Origin: UBA7236 sp964463165
Lineage (GTDB): Bacteria > Bacteroidota > Bacteroidia > Chitinophagales > BACL12
Assembly: GCA_964463165.1 (NCBI GenBank)
Contig: CAYXBK010000001.1
Span: forward strand, 62,001-126,000
DNA: 64,000 bases
Direction of reading: 5' to 3'
The translations under genes were made by a program, and so were the position numbers. Each line of letters starts with the position of its first letter. The first letter of the stretch is position 1. This document shows positions 55,302-63,252 of the stretch, piece after piece. Below the pieces are notes generated by a model. It was given only the letters and a program-made list of their open reading frames with translations, did not search any database and was not told the origin of the DNA.

Positions 55302-55346
55302 CCTGCCGGCCGGCGCATGGCGTATGTGCTTTGGCAGGCGGGCCTG
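55302..55346. repeat. Small palindromic element inserted in another repeat
   Basis: The bases 55306-55342 lie between two copies of CCTG (55302-55305 and 55343-55346). They contain GCATGGCGTATGTGCT and end with GGCAGGCGGG, and the arms CCTGCC/GGCAGG can pair. The flanks, AGTGAAC and TCGAACCACGCACTTC, read as one interrupted phrase, so the element seems to have inserted with a 4-base target duplication. A similar sequence is at 59284-59310. Confidence 0.65.
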
Positions 55347-55379
55347 TCGAACCACGCACTTCTTCTAGCTCATTCTTAA

Positions 55380-55387
55380 TATATTTG
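55380..55387 (+). promoter_or_regulatory. Bacteroidota -7 element TATATTTG
   Basis: Perfect TAnnTTTG, 15 bases before the ATG of the receiver-domain gene. No clear -33 TTTG. Confidence 0.45.
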
Positions 55388-55402
55388 CCGAAACAACCAG
55401 CT

Positions 55403-55789
55403 ATGTCCCAAACACCTAAAATTATTTTTGTTGTAGATGATGATGAAATTTCTGCAGGTTTGCTGAGTGATTTTCTTTCTAACGAAGCAGGGCTTGAAAT
55501 TCGTACATTTCATACCGGTGAAGATTGTGTGAAAGAGTTGCTTCATACACATCCGCATGTAATTGTTTTGGATTATTTGCTGAATTCGAAATTTAAAGAT
55601 GCATTGAATGGATTGCAGATCCTTGATATTATCCGTAAACTGGATAAACATGTGCACGTAATCATGCTTTCAGGTACTGAAAGTTATGGAGTTGGGTTGC
55701 AAACAATCGCACATGGAGCCGAACATTTTATCATTAAAGGAAAAGAATCGTTCGGAGAAGTACTTGCTATTATAAAAGCAACACAATAA
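55403..55789 (+). CDS. Stand-alone response-regulator receiver
   Basis: 128 residues from ATG 55403; the frame is open upstream from 55331 but through a repeat. It is a single REC domain with no output domain: VVDDDE (acid pocket, Asp12-Asp14), phosphoacceptor Asp57 in VIVLDYLL, Ser/Thr in MLSGTE and a Lys near 113 (FIIKGKE). Such CheY-like proteins relay phosphate or act by binding partners. It lies between divergent cphA and, 109 bases downstream, cphB. No histidine kinase is in the window. Confidence 0.92.
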   Translation: MSQTPKIIFVVDDDEISAGLLSDFLSNEAGLEIRTFHTGEDCVKELLHTHPHVIVLDYLLNSKFKDALNGLQILDIIRKLDKHVHVIMLSGTESYGVGLQTIAHGAEHFIIKGKESFGEVLAIIKATQ

Positions 55790-55898
55790 AATTCTCAGGT
55801 TTTATCAGATTCAGTCAATTTCAGATATTCAGGGTCAATTTCAAACTTGTCCACAATCATTTATTTACATACCCTGATTTGATGATTATTTTTACAAC

Positions 55899-56738
55899 AT
55901 GAGCAAACCCCCGCTTGGAAAATTAATTGCGATTGGAGGTGCAGAGCGCCGCGACCCGATTGAACGTGAAAAATTGGATGTTCTCGGTCGTATTCTTCTC
56001 GAAATGAAGGGAAATGAAACGGTGCTGGAAATTATTCCATCAGCCAGCGGTATACCCAAATCTGTTGCACGTGATTACGACCGTGCGTTTCATACACTTG
56101 GATGCAAAGAGGCCCGTGTTATGAATATCCGCAAGCGGAAGGAAACAGAGAAAAAAGAATTTCTTGATCGGATAAAAACCTGTGACGGCGTTATGTTTAG
56201 TGGTGGTGATCAGACAAGACTGAGCGATATTTATCTGGATACAGAATTTCTTGACATTTTAAAATCAAGATATCAAAACGAAAAAGATTTTGTTGTTGCC
56301 GGAACAAGCGCAGGTGCTATGGCGCAAAGTGCACGCATGATCAACGGAGGTGCACCTTCTGAAGCACTGATCCGCGGAAAAGCATTAATGATTCAGGGAC
56401 TTGGATTTATTTCCACGGCAATTATTGATTCACATTTTGTAAACCGCGGCCGCTTCGGAAGATTAATGGTAGCAGTTGCCGAACATCCTGAAATGACCGG
56501 TATAGGGATCAGTGAAGATACAGGTGTGATCATCCGAGAAGAGCGATACCTCGAAATAATCGGCAACGGTTTGGTTGTGTTTATGGACGGCAGTGAACTG
56601 GAATATAATTCAATTAAAGAAGGAAAAGGGGAGATGCTGAATCTCGAGCGGATGATTTTTCATTTATTGTCGAAAGGAATGGGTTATGATATGAAAGAGA
56701 GAAAAGTACTTGTGAATGAAATGGCCGGAAGAAATTAA
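55899..56738 (+). CDS. cphB: Cyanophycinase
   Basis: 279 residues (family about 270-280). Signature of the serine-type cyanophycinase: GKLIAIGGAERRDP at the start, SGGDQTRL (about 101-108), the nucleophile GTSAGAM (Ser137), and DSHFVNRGRFGRL. CphB releases beta-Asp-Arg dipeptides from cyanophycin by a serine-protease mechanism. No signal peptide is present, so it is the intracellular form. It is followed by a lipoprotein gene after 25 bases. Confidence 0.95.
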   Translation: MSKPPLGKLIAIGGAERRDPIEREKLDVLGRILLEMKGNETVLEIIPSASGIPKSVARDYDRAFHTLGCKEARVMNIRKRKETEKKEFLDRIKTCDGVMFSGGDQTRLSDIYLDTEFLDILKSRYQNEKDFVVAGTSAGAMAQSARMINGGAPSEALIRGKALMIQGLGFISTAIIDSHFVNRGRFGRLMVAVAEHPEMTGIGISEDTGVIIREERYLEIIGNGLVVFMDGSELEYNSIKEGKGEMLNLERMIFHLLSKGMGYDMKERKVLVNEMAGRN

Positions 56739-56763
56739 TTTCAAATTTTAATTGGAATAATGC

Positions 56764-57183
56764 ATGCGCAGGCAATTTTATTTTATTTCCATTTTGATTT
56801 TAGTGGCGGGATGTAATAATTCCAAACAGAAATTGCCTGATGCGATCACCGGTTCCTGGTCGAATATTATTTTAATTGAGGGAACGGATGGTGTGGTGGA
56901 AAATCAAATTTCAATTTCTTCTGATACAATTATATTGCGGCAATCTTTTCCCCGCATGAGCGGAATTGATAAAATTAAATCCACGTATGTTGCAAACAGA
57001 ATTGTAAATGAAAATGATTCGACATATTCATTTTATACAACTACAGAAAACATCAAATCAAGGATCATCCTTGAACAATTATCTGAACAGCAAATTAAGA
57101 TATCTGTTTGCCAATTAAACGGTGAAGAAAATAAAGATGCGCAGTTTACAAGTTGCACCGAATTAGGCTTGTTCAACAGGTGA
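56764..57183 (+). CDS. Small lipoprotein, unknown
   Basis: 139 residues. Lipobox LVAGC (Cys17). The body is of the lipocalin-like type (ITGSWSNIILIEGTDGVVENQISISSDTIILRQ), a small beta-barrel, but that is only a general impression. It starts 25 bases after cphB and is probably co-transcribed. A cyanophycin link is not shown. Confidence 0.65.
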   Translation: MRRQFYFISILILVAGCNNSKQKLPDAITGSWSNIILIEGTDGVVENQISISSDTIILRQSFPRMSGIDKIKSTYVANRIVNENDSTYSFYTTTENIKSRIILEQLSEQQIKISVCQLNGEENKDAQFTSCTELGLFNR

Positions 57184-57452
57184 TTATTGTTGATGATACC
57201 TCCCCTGAATCGGCATGGTGCGCCTGCCGAACGATCACTCAAAAAACTTCGCAGCCTTCGACAGCCCTTCGACAGGCTCAGGGTGACGGAGCGTGCGGAG
57301 ATGCATCCGCTTAAATTGCGGCAACCTTCCCGCGAAATGTAATTTTTAGAATAAAAAGTGCTGATTAAATTGCAGGAAAGAAATAAAAATAATCACAAGG
57401 ATGAAATTACTATCAACAATTCAAAAAATCGAATCATCAACACATCATCACA
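57184..57452. other. Intergenic region with GC-rich repeat fragments
   Basis: 269 bases between convergent genes. It contains AGCCTTCGACAG and CCCTTCGACAGGCTCAGGGTGACGG, phrases that recur as dispersed fragments (compare CCCTTCGGCAAGCTCACGGGG at 55239-55259), and near 57212 GCATGGTGCGCCTGCCG, a weak relative of the element at 55302. No gene. Confidence 0.55.
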
Positions 57453-58370
57453 TTAAAATATCGCCGTCAGAAAATCATTTTCATTTTTCATCCAGCCGCG
57501 ATACATGCCCGGCGTATTAAAAGGAAGAGAAATATTCCCGGATTTATCAATTGCAATTAACCCACCTTCAGCGCCGATCTTTTTTAATTTTTCATTCACG
57601 ACCAAATGCGTTGCTTCTTCGAGTGAAAGATTTTTATATTCGATTAAACAACTGATATCATATGCAACCACATGTTCGATAAAATATTCACCATGCCCCG
57701 TGCAGCTTACGGCACATGTATTATTATTAGCATAAGTTCCGGAACCGATGATCGGTGAATCACCCACACGGCCAAACGATTTATTTGTCAGCCCGCCGGT
57801 TGAAGTTGCGGCAGCAAGATTACCTTCTGCATCAATTGCAACGGCACCCACTGTTCCGAATTTTTTTTCATCCACATGATCCAAAACAACAATATCTCTT
57901 TTCTTCGCACGCTGCCATTGATCATATCGCAATTGTGAAAAGAAATAGGTTTCAGGTGCGAATTCAATTCCGTGTATTTTAGCAAATTCTTCAGCGCCTT
58001 CTCCAAGCAATAAAACATGTTCTGAAAACTGCATTACTTTTCTAGCGAGCTGTACCGGATTTTTGATATTGCTGACTGCAGCAACGGCGCCCGACTTTAA
58101 AGTTTTGCCATCCATAATGCTGGCATCCATTTCATGCGTCCCTTTATTTGTAAAAACTGATCCGCGACCTGCATTAAATAATTCGAAGTTTTCTAAAACA
58201 GTAACTGCAGCTTCAACAGCGTCGACCGAGGTGCCGCCTGTTTTTAATTTTGCATAACCGGCCTGCAGTGCCGATTGTAAAGCAGCATGGCAGGATTGTT
58301 CCACTTCCTCCGACATTTTCCTTTTCGGCATCGTCCCCGCACCTCCGTGCACCGCCAGTCTGAAATTCAT
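57453..58370 (-). CDS. iaaA: Isoaspartyl peptidase / L-asparaginase (plant-type Ntn hydrolase)
   Basis: 305 residues. Self-cleaving Ntn hydrolase: the catalytic Thr173 in GTVGAVA becomes the new N-terminus of the beta subunit. GRVGDSPIIGSGTYA and CTGHGE are the substrate-binding loops, and LFNAGRGSVF and MDASIMDG are in the alpha subunit. It splits beta-aspartyl dipeptides such as beta-Asp-Arg, the cyanophycinase product, and some asparagine. It is convergent with the cphB unit. ATG start at 58370. No signal peptide, so it is cytoplasmic. Confidence 0.93.
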   Translation of the reverse strand: MNFRLAVHGGAGTMPKRKMSEEVEQSCHAALQSALQAGYAKLKTGGTSVDAVEAAVTVLENFELFNAGRGSVFTNKGTHEMDASIMDGKTLKSGAVAAVSNIKNPVQLARKVMQFSEHVLLLGEGAEEFAKIHGIEFAPETYFFSQLRYDQWQRAKKRDIVVLDHVDEKKFGTVGAVAIDAEGNLAAATSTGGLTNKSFGRVGDSPIIGSGTYANNNTCAVSCTGHGEYFIEHVVAYDISCLIEYKNLSLEEATHLVVNEKLKKIGAEGGLIAIDKSGNISLPFNTPGMYRGWMKNENDFLTAIF

Positions 58371-58502
58371 ATTGAGCGCTTTGAGGCAAATATAGATATT
58401 CGATTTATAACCCTTGATTCACTATTTGCGATATTTTTACACTGGTTAATTTTTGTTAACCTATAAATCAGACTGAACTGAAAAACCTGAGCAGTCGTAT
58501 GT

Positions 58503-59225
58503 ATGAATAAAAAAATGCAATTGAAATATTCAATTTTCATCCTGTTTGCTTTCTCTGCCATTTTAATAGGCAGTTGTGCGGCAAAAAAATCAAATGAAAA
58601 TCCTGATTCAAAAAATCAGGGAGCAAAAACAGATATACTATCTATGAGAAAAATTTATACTGACAGCGAGATTATGCAAAACGGATGGGAGAAAGCCACC
58701 TTTGCAGGCGGTTGCTTCTGGTGTACGGAAGCAATATTTGAGGAAGTAAAAGGCGTAAAAAGCGTTCTGAGCGGATATTCAGGCGGTGCGATGAAGAACC
58801 CGACCTACCAGGCAGTTTGCACCGATACTACTGGACATGCGGAATGTGTGCAGATCATTTTTGATCCCAAAGAATGTGCTTTTGAAACATTGCTTGACGT
58901 GCATATGAAAACACATGACCCCACTACCCCAAACCGCCAGGGAAACGATGTGGGAATTCAATACCGTTCAGTTGTTTTTTATGCAAATGATGCGCAGAAA
59001 GTAACTACAGAAAACTATATCAATAAATTGGATGGTTCAGGTTTTTATTCCGATAAGGTGGTGACGGAAATTGTGCCGCTGGAAGTATTCTGGCCGGCAG
59101 AAGATTATCACCAGGATTATTTTGCAAAAAATCCTGATCAGAGTTATTGTATTTATGTCGTTTCAAAAAAGGTCGACAAGTTTGAACATTTGTTTCCTGA
59201 ATTAGTGAAAGAAGAATATAAATAG
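58503..59225 (+). CDS. msrA: Peptide-methionine (S)-S-oxide reductase MsrA, lipoprotein form
   Basis: 240 residues. Lipobox LIGSC makes Cys25 lipid-anchored, followed by a 25-residue linker. The MsrA motif GGCFWCTEAIF gives catalytic Cys71 and Cys74; GYSGG and the C-terminal EDYHQDYFAKNP also fit the family. It repairs oxidised Met in exported proteins. It is divergent from iaaA (132 bases apart). The stop codon TAG (59223-59225) is the first base of a heptameric repeat. Confidence 0.93.
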   Translation: MNKKMQLKYSIFILFAFSAILIGSCAAKKSNENPDSKNQGAKTDILSMRKIYTDSEIMQNGWEKATFAGGCFWCTEAIFEEVKGVKSVLSGYSGGAMKNPTYQAVCTDTTGHAECVQIIFDPKECAFETLLDVHMKTHDPTTPNRQGNDVGIQYRSVVFYANDAQKVTTENYINKLDGSGFYSDKVVTEIVPLEVFWPAEDYHQDYFAKNPDQSYCIYVVSKKVDKFEHLFPELVKEEYK

Positions 59226-59259
59226 GAGGCAGGAGTCAGGAGTCAGGAGTCAGGAGTGA
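59225..59259. repeat. Heptameric tandem repeat GGAGTCA, 5 units
   Basis: GGAGGCA, three GGAGTCA and GGAGTGA in a row, starting on the last base of the msrA stop codon. Confidence 0.93.
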
Positions 59260-59283
59260 AGATTCAGTTCTGTGTTTAGAGAG

Positions 59284-59310
59284 CGCCTGCCTGCAGCATA
59301 TGCGCCATGC
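59284..59310. repeat. Copy of the GCATGGCG-type element
   Basis: On the minus strand this reads GCATGGCGCATATGCT then GCAGGCAGGCG, matching the element at 55314-55340 at about 85% (one extra base). It lies between the GGAGTCA and GACTGAA arrays. Confidence 0.6.
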
Positions 59311-59324
59311 ATCAGCCGACCGTG

Positions 59325-59408
59325 GACTGAAGACTGCCGACTGAAGACTGAAGACTGAGGACTGAAGACTGAAGACTGAGGACCGAGGACCGCAGACCAA
59401 CGACCAAC
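59325..59408. repeat. Heptameric tandem repeat GACTGAA, 12 units
   Basis: Twelve consecutive 7-bp units: GACTGAA (several), GACTGCC, GACTGAG, GACCGAG, GACCGCA, GACCAAC twice. The array ends exactly where the hslR stop codon begins (59409-59411), with decay increasing towards that gene. Confidence 0.95.
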
Positions 59409-59795
59409 TCAATCCTCCATCCATTCATCCAGATCCCTGCGTTCTTTTTTCGTAGGCCGTCCTGTTCCTTTCGGACGAAAAGCCGCGGGCATATATTCCA
59501 AATGCGTGAGTTTCATTTTTTCTTCTTCGGGCGTAATATCCTTGCAATATTCGCGGGCAACAGGCGCACCAACTCTTTTTTCTATTATGCCCGTCACTAG
59601 AAACTGGTATTTGACAACTCCCTTCGGAATCGTAATTATCTGGCCTGTGTGGACTTCGTAAGAGGGTTTCACAACTGCATCGTCAACTTTCACTTTGCCT
59701 GCTTTTACTGCCTCTGAAGCGATATTGCGGGTTTTAAATAACCTGACAGCCCATAACCATTTATCTATTCTGCAACTGTCTTTTTTATCGTGCAT
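59409..59795 (-). CDS. hslR: S4-domain RNA-binding protein, Hsp15 family
   Basis: 128 residues. S4 RNA-binding domain at the N-terminus (RIDKWLWAVRLFKTRNIASEAVKAGKVKVDDAVVKPSYEV), with a basic C-terminal tail (RPTKKERRDLDEWMED). Hsp15/HslR binds stalled 50S ribosomes with attached peptidyl-tRNA and helps recycle them. The length fits the family (about 130). ATG start at 59795. The 3' end abuts the GACTGAA array. Confidence 0.9.
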   Translation of the reverse strand: MHDKKDSCRIDKWLWAVRLFKTRNIASEAVKAGKVKVDDAVVKPSYEVHTGQIITIPKGVVKYQFLVTGIIEKRVGAPVAREYCKDITPEEEKMKLTHLEYMPAAFRPKGTGRPTKKERRDLDEWMED

Positions 59796-59860
59796 GCTGT
59801 GGATGATTGAGCGATAAATTTAAATACAATCGGCTAACTTAGCGACTCAATCGAACTATC

Positions 59861-60211
59861 GTGGAGAAACCAGAATCAGCAAGGGAAATAATTCTATCTT
59901 TAAAAGAACGCTTCCGCCCTGAAAAAGCAGAACCGGGATATGAAACAATTTTTCATCTCGATATCAGTGGAGAGCGTGGTGGAAAATTTACCGTTGCAAT
60001 TACAGACGGCAGGATAGATATTTCAGAAGGTTTGTCCGGTGTTGCGAAATGTGTTGTTTCAGCAAAAGATGAAACATACGAGGATATGGAATGGGGAAGA
60101 ATAAATCCGCAAATGGCCGTTATGTTTGGTAAAGTGAAAGTAAGCGACCTGGGTGAAATACTCGATTTTATTCCGCTGTTTCACCGCTGTGAAGAATTTT
60201 ATAAAAATTGA
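59861..60211 (+). CDS. SCP2-like sterol-carrier domain protein
   Basis: 116 residues from a GTG start at 59861. The single domain (FHLDISGERGGKFTVAITDGRIDISEG, then MAVMFGKVKVSDLGEILDFIPLF) matches the SCP2 fold, a small lipid-binding pocket of alpha/beta type. Lipid ligand and role unknown. It starts 65 bases from the divergent hslR and is 32 bases from the next plus-strand gene. Confidence 0.8.
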   Translation: MEKPESAREIILSLKERFRPEKAEPGYETIFHLDISGERGGKFTVAITDGRIDISEGLSGVAKCVVSAKDETYEDMEWGRINPQMAVMFGKVKVSDLGEILDFIPLFHRCEEFYKN

Positions 60212-60243
60212 ATAAAAACATAATTGTATAAATAAACAGAAGT

Positions 60244-61932
60244 ATGAAGAAAAGAAGTGTCATTTTATTATTGATCTCTGGTTTTATTTCCTTTTCAGTA
60301 ATTGCGCAAAATAAATCCTATTTCAACGGATTATCTGTTTCGTCGGGTAATATGCATCCGGAAGGATCGAATTTTGGTGTAACACTGCAAAATGAATTAC
60401 TGGACGTGCGTGAATTAGACAGTGTTGTGAAATATGATATGGTGTATGACCTGAAAAATACAAGTGCTTCCTATTGCACTGTAAATGCTTCCATTCCGGT
60501 AAATATTTATTTCAATGAATTCGCATACGGCAAGCGCACACCCATGCTGGATCAATTATCAAATATGCCGAGTTTTTCCGATTTATTTAAGGTGCAGGAC
60601 GCGACACTTGATTTACGTGAACAAATCAGACAAAATTTTCAGCAGCGTTTATTTGTAAGAAGATATGTGAGCAGTGAAAACCTGAAACAACTTGGATTTT
60701 ATCTCGATGTATTCAGGAACGGTACAAAGGTGAATATTAAAAAAATCCTGTGCGAATTGAAATTTGTTGACGAGGACAGACTCAATCAGACAAAAGACAC
60801 GGAAGTGCTTGCGATTGAAATTAAATTTATGATCGACCTGAATTTCCAACCAGGTGAAGCAACAAGTTTAATGGTATTTATGACAATGCCTTCTACCATT
60901 TGCGGGATCGATCAGAAGGAAATTTATACGCCATACCAAATGGGTTTCGAAAAAGGCTGGGCGGGTGTAATTCAGAATTTTTATGTTAAACATGATGTAT
61001 TCACCGCAACACCGATTATCCCTTCTAAGTACAATAATTATAAGCAGCGTTTCAGCGGAGAACGTGAGCAGGTTTTAATTTTTAATAATGTTGCACCTGC
61101 CGATAAAGAATGGTTTGCGTTTTATCATCTGACCGATAAAAATAAATGCAACAGCAATGTGATGTTTCCGGAGCAGGTAATAATTCCTTCTCCTATTAAA
61201 AACATTGTTGCTTCTTCTTCATTAAAAACAGGATCAGAAATCACCAACAGGAGTTTTATGCCTACGCCTTTGGTTGCGGTTTCAGACAGTGTCCACAGGT
61301 ATCAGACCGGGAACCCGACAAGCCTCGATTTATTTGGTAAAAAATTCAGCGTAACAGATTATACGAATGGCGGATTATATGATTATATATCCACTGAATG
61401 CAAACAAAATGTTCCCAATATCGAATTGAAAGAATCTGGCAATCCTGTGTTTGCTTTCGACATTACGGATTTTATCGAACTGGATACCGCCTATACCGGT
61501 ATTGAAAATCTTGGCAAGCAAACATGCTGGTGTGAAGGCGTTGCAGGATCAGGCGCAGGTGAATACCTTGAATTTGAGATCACGCAACCTGCAAATCAAT
61601 TCATGATCTTCAACGGTAACCTGATCAACAAAAAAATATTTGAGGAATATACAAAAGCCGACCGTTTTGTTCTCACAAGTCTTGATGGTTATGAACTCGA
61701 TAAACAAAATAAAAAACCGGATATAAAATTTTCGGTAATCGATCTTGCTATCATGAATGTTTATCAGTTGAAACTTCCTGCAGGTAAATACAGATTTACC
61801 GTCGATAATGTAGGAAGTGGCAAAACACCAACAACCTGTTTTTCTTCCATCATGTTTGATTTTGTTTTGCAGGACGAGTGGTATCTGAATGCAACAAATA
61901 TGATTAACAGCTTTTTGACGAAGATGAATTAA
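60244..61932 (+). CDS. Secreted protein with C-terminal NADase-type glycan-binding-like domain
   Basis: 562 residues. Signal peptide 1-21 (SVIAQN). The first 400 residues are beta-rich without a known family. Residues about 415-545 (CWCEGVAGSGAGEYLEFEI, then MIFNGNLINKKIFEEY, KADRFVLTSLDG and FSSIMFDF) follow the pattern of the discoidin-like NADase-type glycan-binding domain seen in periplasmic and secreted proteins. No catalytic motif seen, no sorting domain. It starts 32 bases after the SCP2-like gene and may be transcribed with it. Confidence 0.65.
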   Translation: MKKRSVILLLISGFISFSVIAQNKSYFNGLSVSSGNMHPEGSNFGVTLQNELLDVRELDSVVKYDMVYDLKNTSASYCTVNASIPVNIYFNEFAYGKRTPMLDQLSNMPSFSDLFKVQDATLDLREQIRQNFQQRLFVRRYVSSENLKQLGFYLDVFRNGTKVNIKKILCELKFVDEDRLNQTKDTEVLAIEIKFMIDLNFQPGEATSLMVFMTMPSTICGIDQKEIYTPYQMGFEKGWAGVIQNFYVKHDVFTATPIIPSKYNNYKQRFSGEREQVLIFNNVAPADKEWFAFYHLTDKNKCNSNVMFPEQVIIPSPIKNIVASSSLKTGSEITNRSFMPTPLVAVSDSVHRYQTGNPTSLDLFGKKFSVTDYTNGGLYDYISTECKQNVPNIELKESGNPVFAFDITDFIELDTAYTGIENLGKQTCWCEGVAGSGAGEYLEFEITQPANQFMIFNGNLINKKIFEEYTKADRFVLTSLDGYELDKQNKKPDIKFSVIDLAIMNVYQLKLPAGKYRFTVDNVGSGKTPTTCFSSIMFDFVLQDEWYLNATNMINSFLTKMN

Positions 61933-61980
61933 CAATACGAAATTATTTCCGGTATCTCAGTCTGCGTTTGTCAAATAAAA

Positions 61981-62008
61981 AAAGCCGGCACCCTTCGATA
62001 CCGGCTTT
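61981..62008 (-). terminator. Rho-independent terminator after the DAHP synthase gene
   Basis: AAAGCCGG (61981-61988) and CCGGCTTT (62001-62008) with a 12-base loop. On the minus strand a run of T follows, 48 bases past the stop codon. On the plus strand the T-run is weak. Confidence 0.75.
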
Positions 62009-62055
62009 AAACTTTTTGATTATCTAATCAGTTTTGAAGCATTCTTCCGAGCGAA

Positions 62056-63186
62056 TTATTTTTTGTTTTCGATCCGCTCGTTTTCTATGATTTTATTTTC
62101 ACCGTTCAGCATCACTTCGGTTTGATGATGAATTGATTCCTTATGAACAGCGTGAAATAATTCTTTAACAAATTTTTCCGTCAGATGTTTTCTCAAGCCT
62201 GTCGCCAATCTGCTTTCAAGAATTTCAGTCCAGCGGCTTGGTTGTACGATTGCAAGATTATTTTCTCTTTTGTATTCAGCGATCTCGCGAACAATATCCA
62301 TCCGTTCACTGATGATCTCAAGTAAATAACTGTCGAGATGATCAATTTTCCCGCGAAGCAGTTCCAGCTGATTTTCAGCATACGGATTTTCTTCAATGGA
62401 TTCGCGGGTTAATAAAGAAGCGATGAGTTCGCCGAATGCATCGGGGGTTAATTGTTGTTTTGCATCGCTTAAAGCTTTGTCGGGATTTATATGGCTCTCG
62501 AGATGAATTCCGTCAAAACCAATGTCGAGAGCAGTTTGCGCAACTTCTCTTAACAATTCACGATTTCCGCAAATATGACTTGGGTCGCAGATGATCGGAA
62601 GATTCGGATAACGGCGCTTCAATTCGATCGGAATATTCCACCGTGGAATATTCCGGTACTTAGATTTTTCGTGTGTGGAAAATCCCCTGTGAATAGCAGC
62701 GAGCTTTGTAATGCCCGAGCGGTTTAAACGCTCAAATGCGCCAATCCAAAGTTCCAGATCGGGATTGATCGGGTTTTTCACCAGGACCGGTATATCAACA
62801 CCCTGAAGGGCATCACAAATTTCCTGAACAGCAAAGGGGTTAACAGTTGTGCGGGCACCGATCCACAAAATATCAATACCCATGCGCAGCGCTTCATACA
62901 CATGCTTCACATTGGCTACCTCGGTTGCAACGGGTTTTTGAATAGATGCTCCTGCATCCTTCAGCCATTTCAATCCTGCAGAGCCGATACCCTCAAACGT
63001 ATTCGGACGGGTTCGAGGCTTCCAAATGCCTCCCCGTAAAACATCAAAGGGGTAATTTTTCAGCAATTGAACAGTATCATTCACCTGTTCTTCACTTTCA
63101 ACACTGCATGGCCCTGCAATAATAAGGGGTGAATGAAATGAATATCCCCAATCCTTCAACGGCGTAATCTGTAGTTCCTTACTCAT
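62056..63186 (-). CDS. Bifunctional DAHP synthase / chorismate mutase
   Basis: 376 residues. Residues about 1-270 are a type I-beta 3-deoxy-7-phosphoheptulonate synthase: AGPCSVES (25-32), LRGGIWKPRTRP, ILWIGARTTVNPFAVQEI, VKNPINPDLELWIGA and CDPSHICGNRELL. The last 100 (LLRGKIDHLDSYLLEIISERMDIVREIAEYKREN) are an AroQ-type chorismate mutase. It makes the first step of aromatic amino acid synthesis and the branch to prephenate. Fusion of the two is usual in Bacteroidota. It starts 66 bases after pheA. Confidence 0.95.
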   Translation of the reverse strand: MSKELQITPLKDWGYSFHSPLIIAGPCSVESEEQVNDTVQLLKNYPFDVLRGGIWKPRTRPNTFEGIGSAGLKWLKDAGASIQKPVATEVANVKHVYEALRMGIDILWIGARTTVNPFAVQEICDALQGVDIPVLVKNPINPDLELWIGAFERLNRSGITKLAAIHRGFSTHEKSKYRNIPRWNIPIELKRRYPNLPIICDPSHICGNRELLREVAQTALDIGFDGIHLESHINPDKALSDAKQQLTPDAFGELIASLLTRESIEENPYAENQLELLRGKIDHLDSYLLEIISERMDIVREIAEYKRENNLAIVQPSRWTEILESRLATGLRKHLTEKFVKELFHAVHKESIHHQTEVMLNGENKIIENERIENKK

Positions 63187-63210
63187 TTTTTCAATAATTT
63201 TTAATTTTTC

Positions 63211-63248
63211 TTGACAGAATGGTTACAAAATAAACTCTTTTCTGTCAA
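63211..63248. promoter_or_regulatory. Inverted repeat between pheA and the DAHP synthase gene
   Basis: TTGACAGAA (63211-63219) and TTCTGTCAA (63240-63248), 20 bases apart, fill the 66-base gap between pheA (stop at 63253) and the downstream start (63186). It could be an operator or an RNA hairpin acting as attenuator. No T-run follows on the minus strand. Confidence 0.6.
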
Positions 63249-63252
63249 ATAA

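Noticed and set aside
59325..59408. CRISPR array
   Set aside because: The unit is 7 bp without spacers and no cas gene is in the window.
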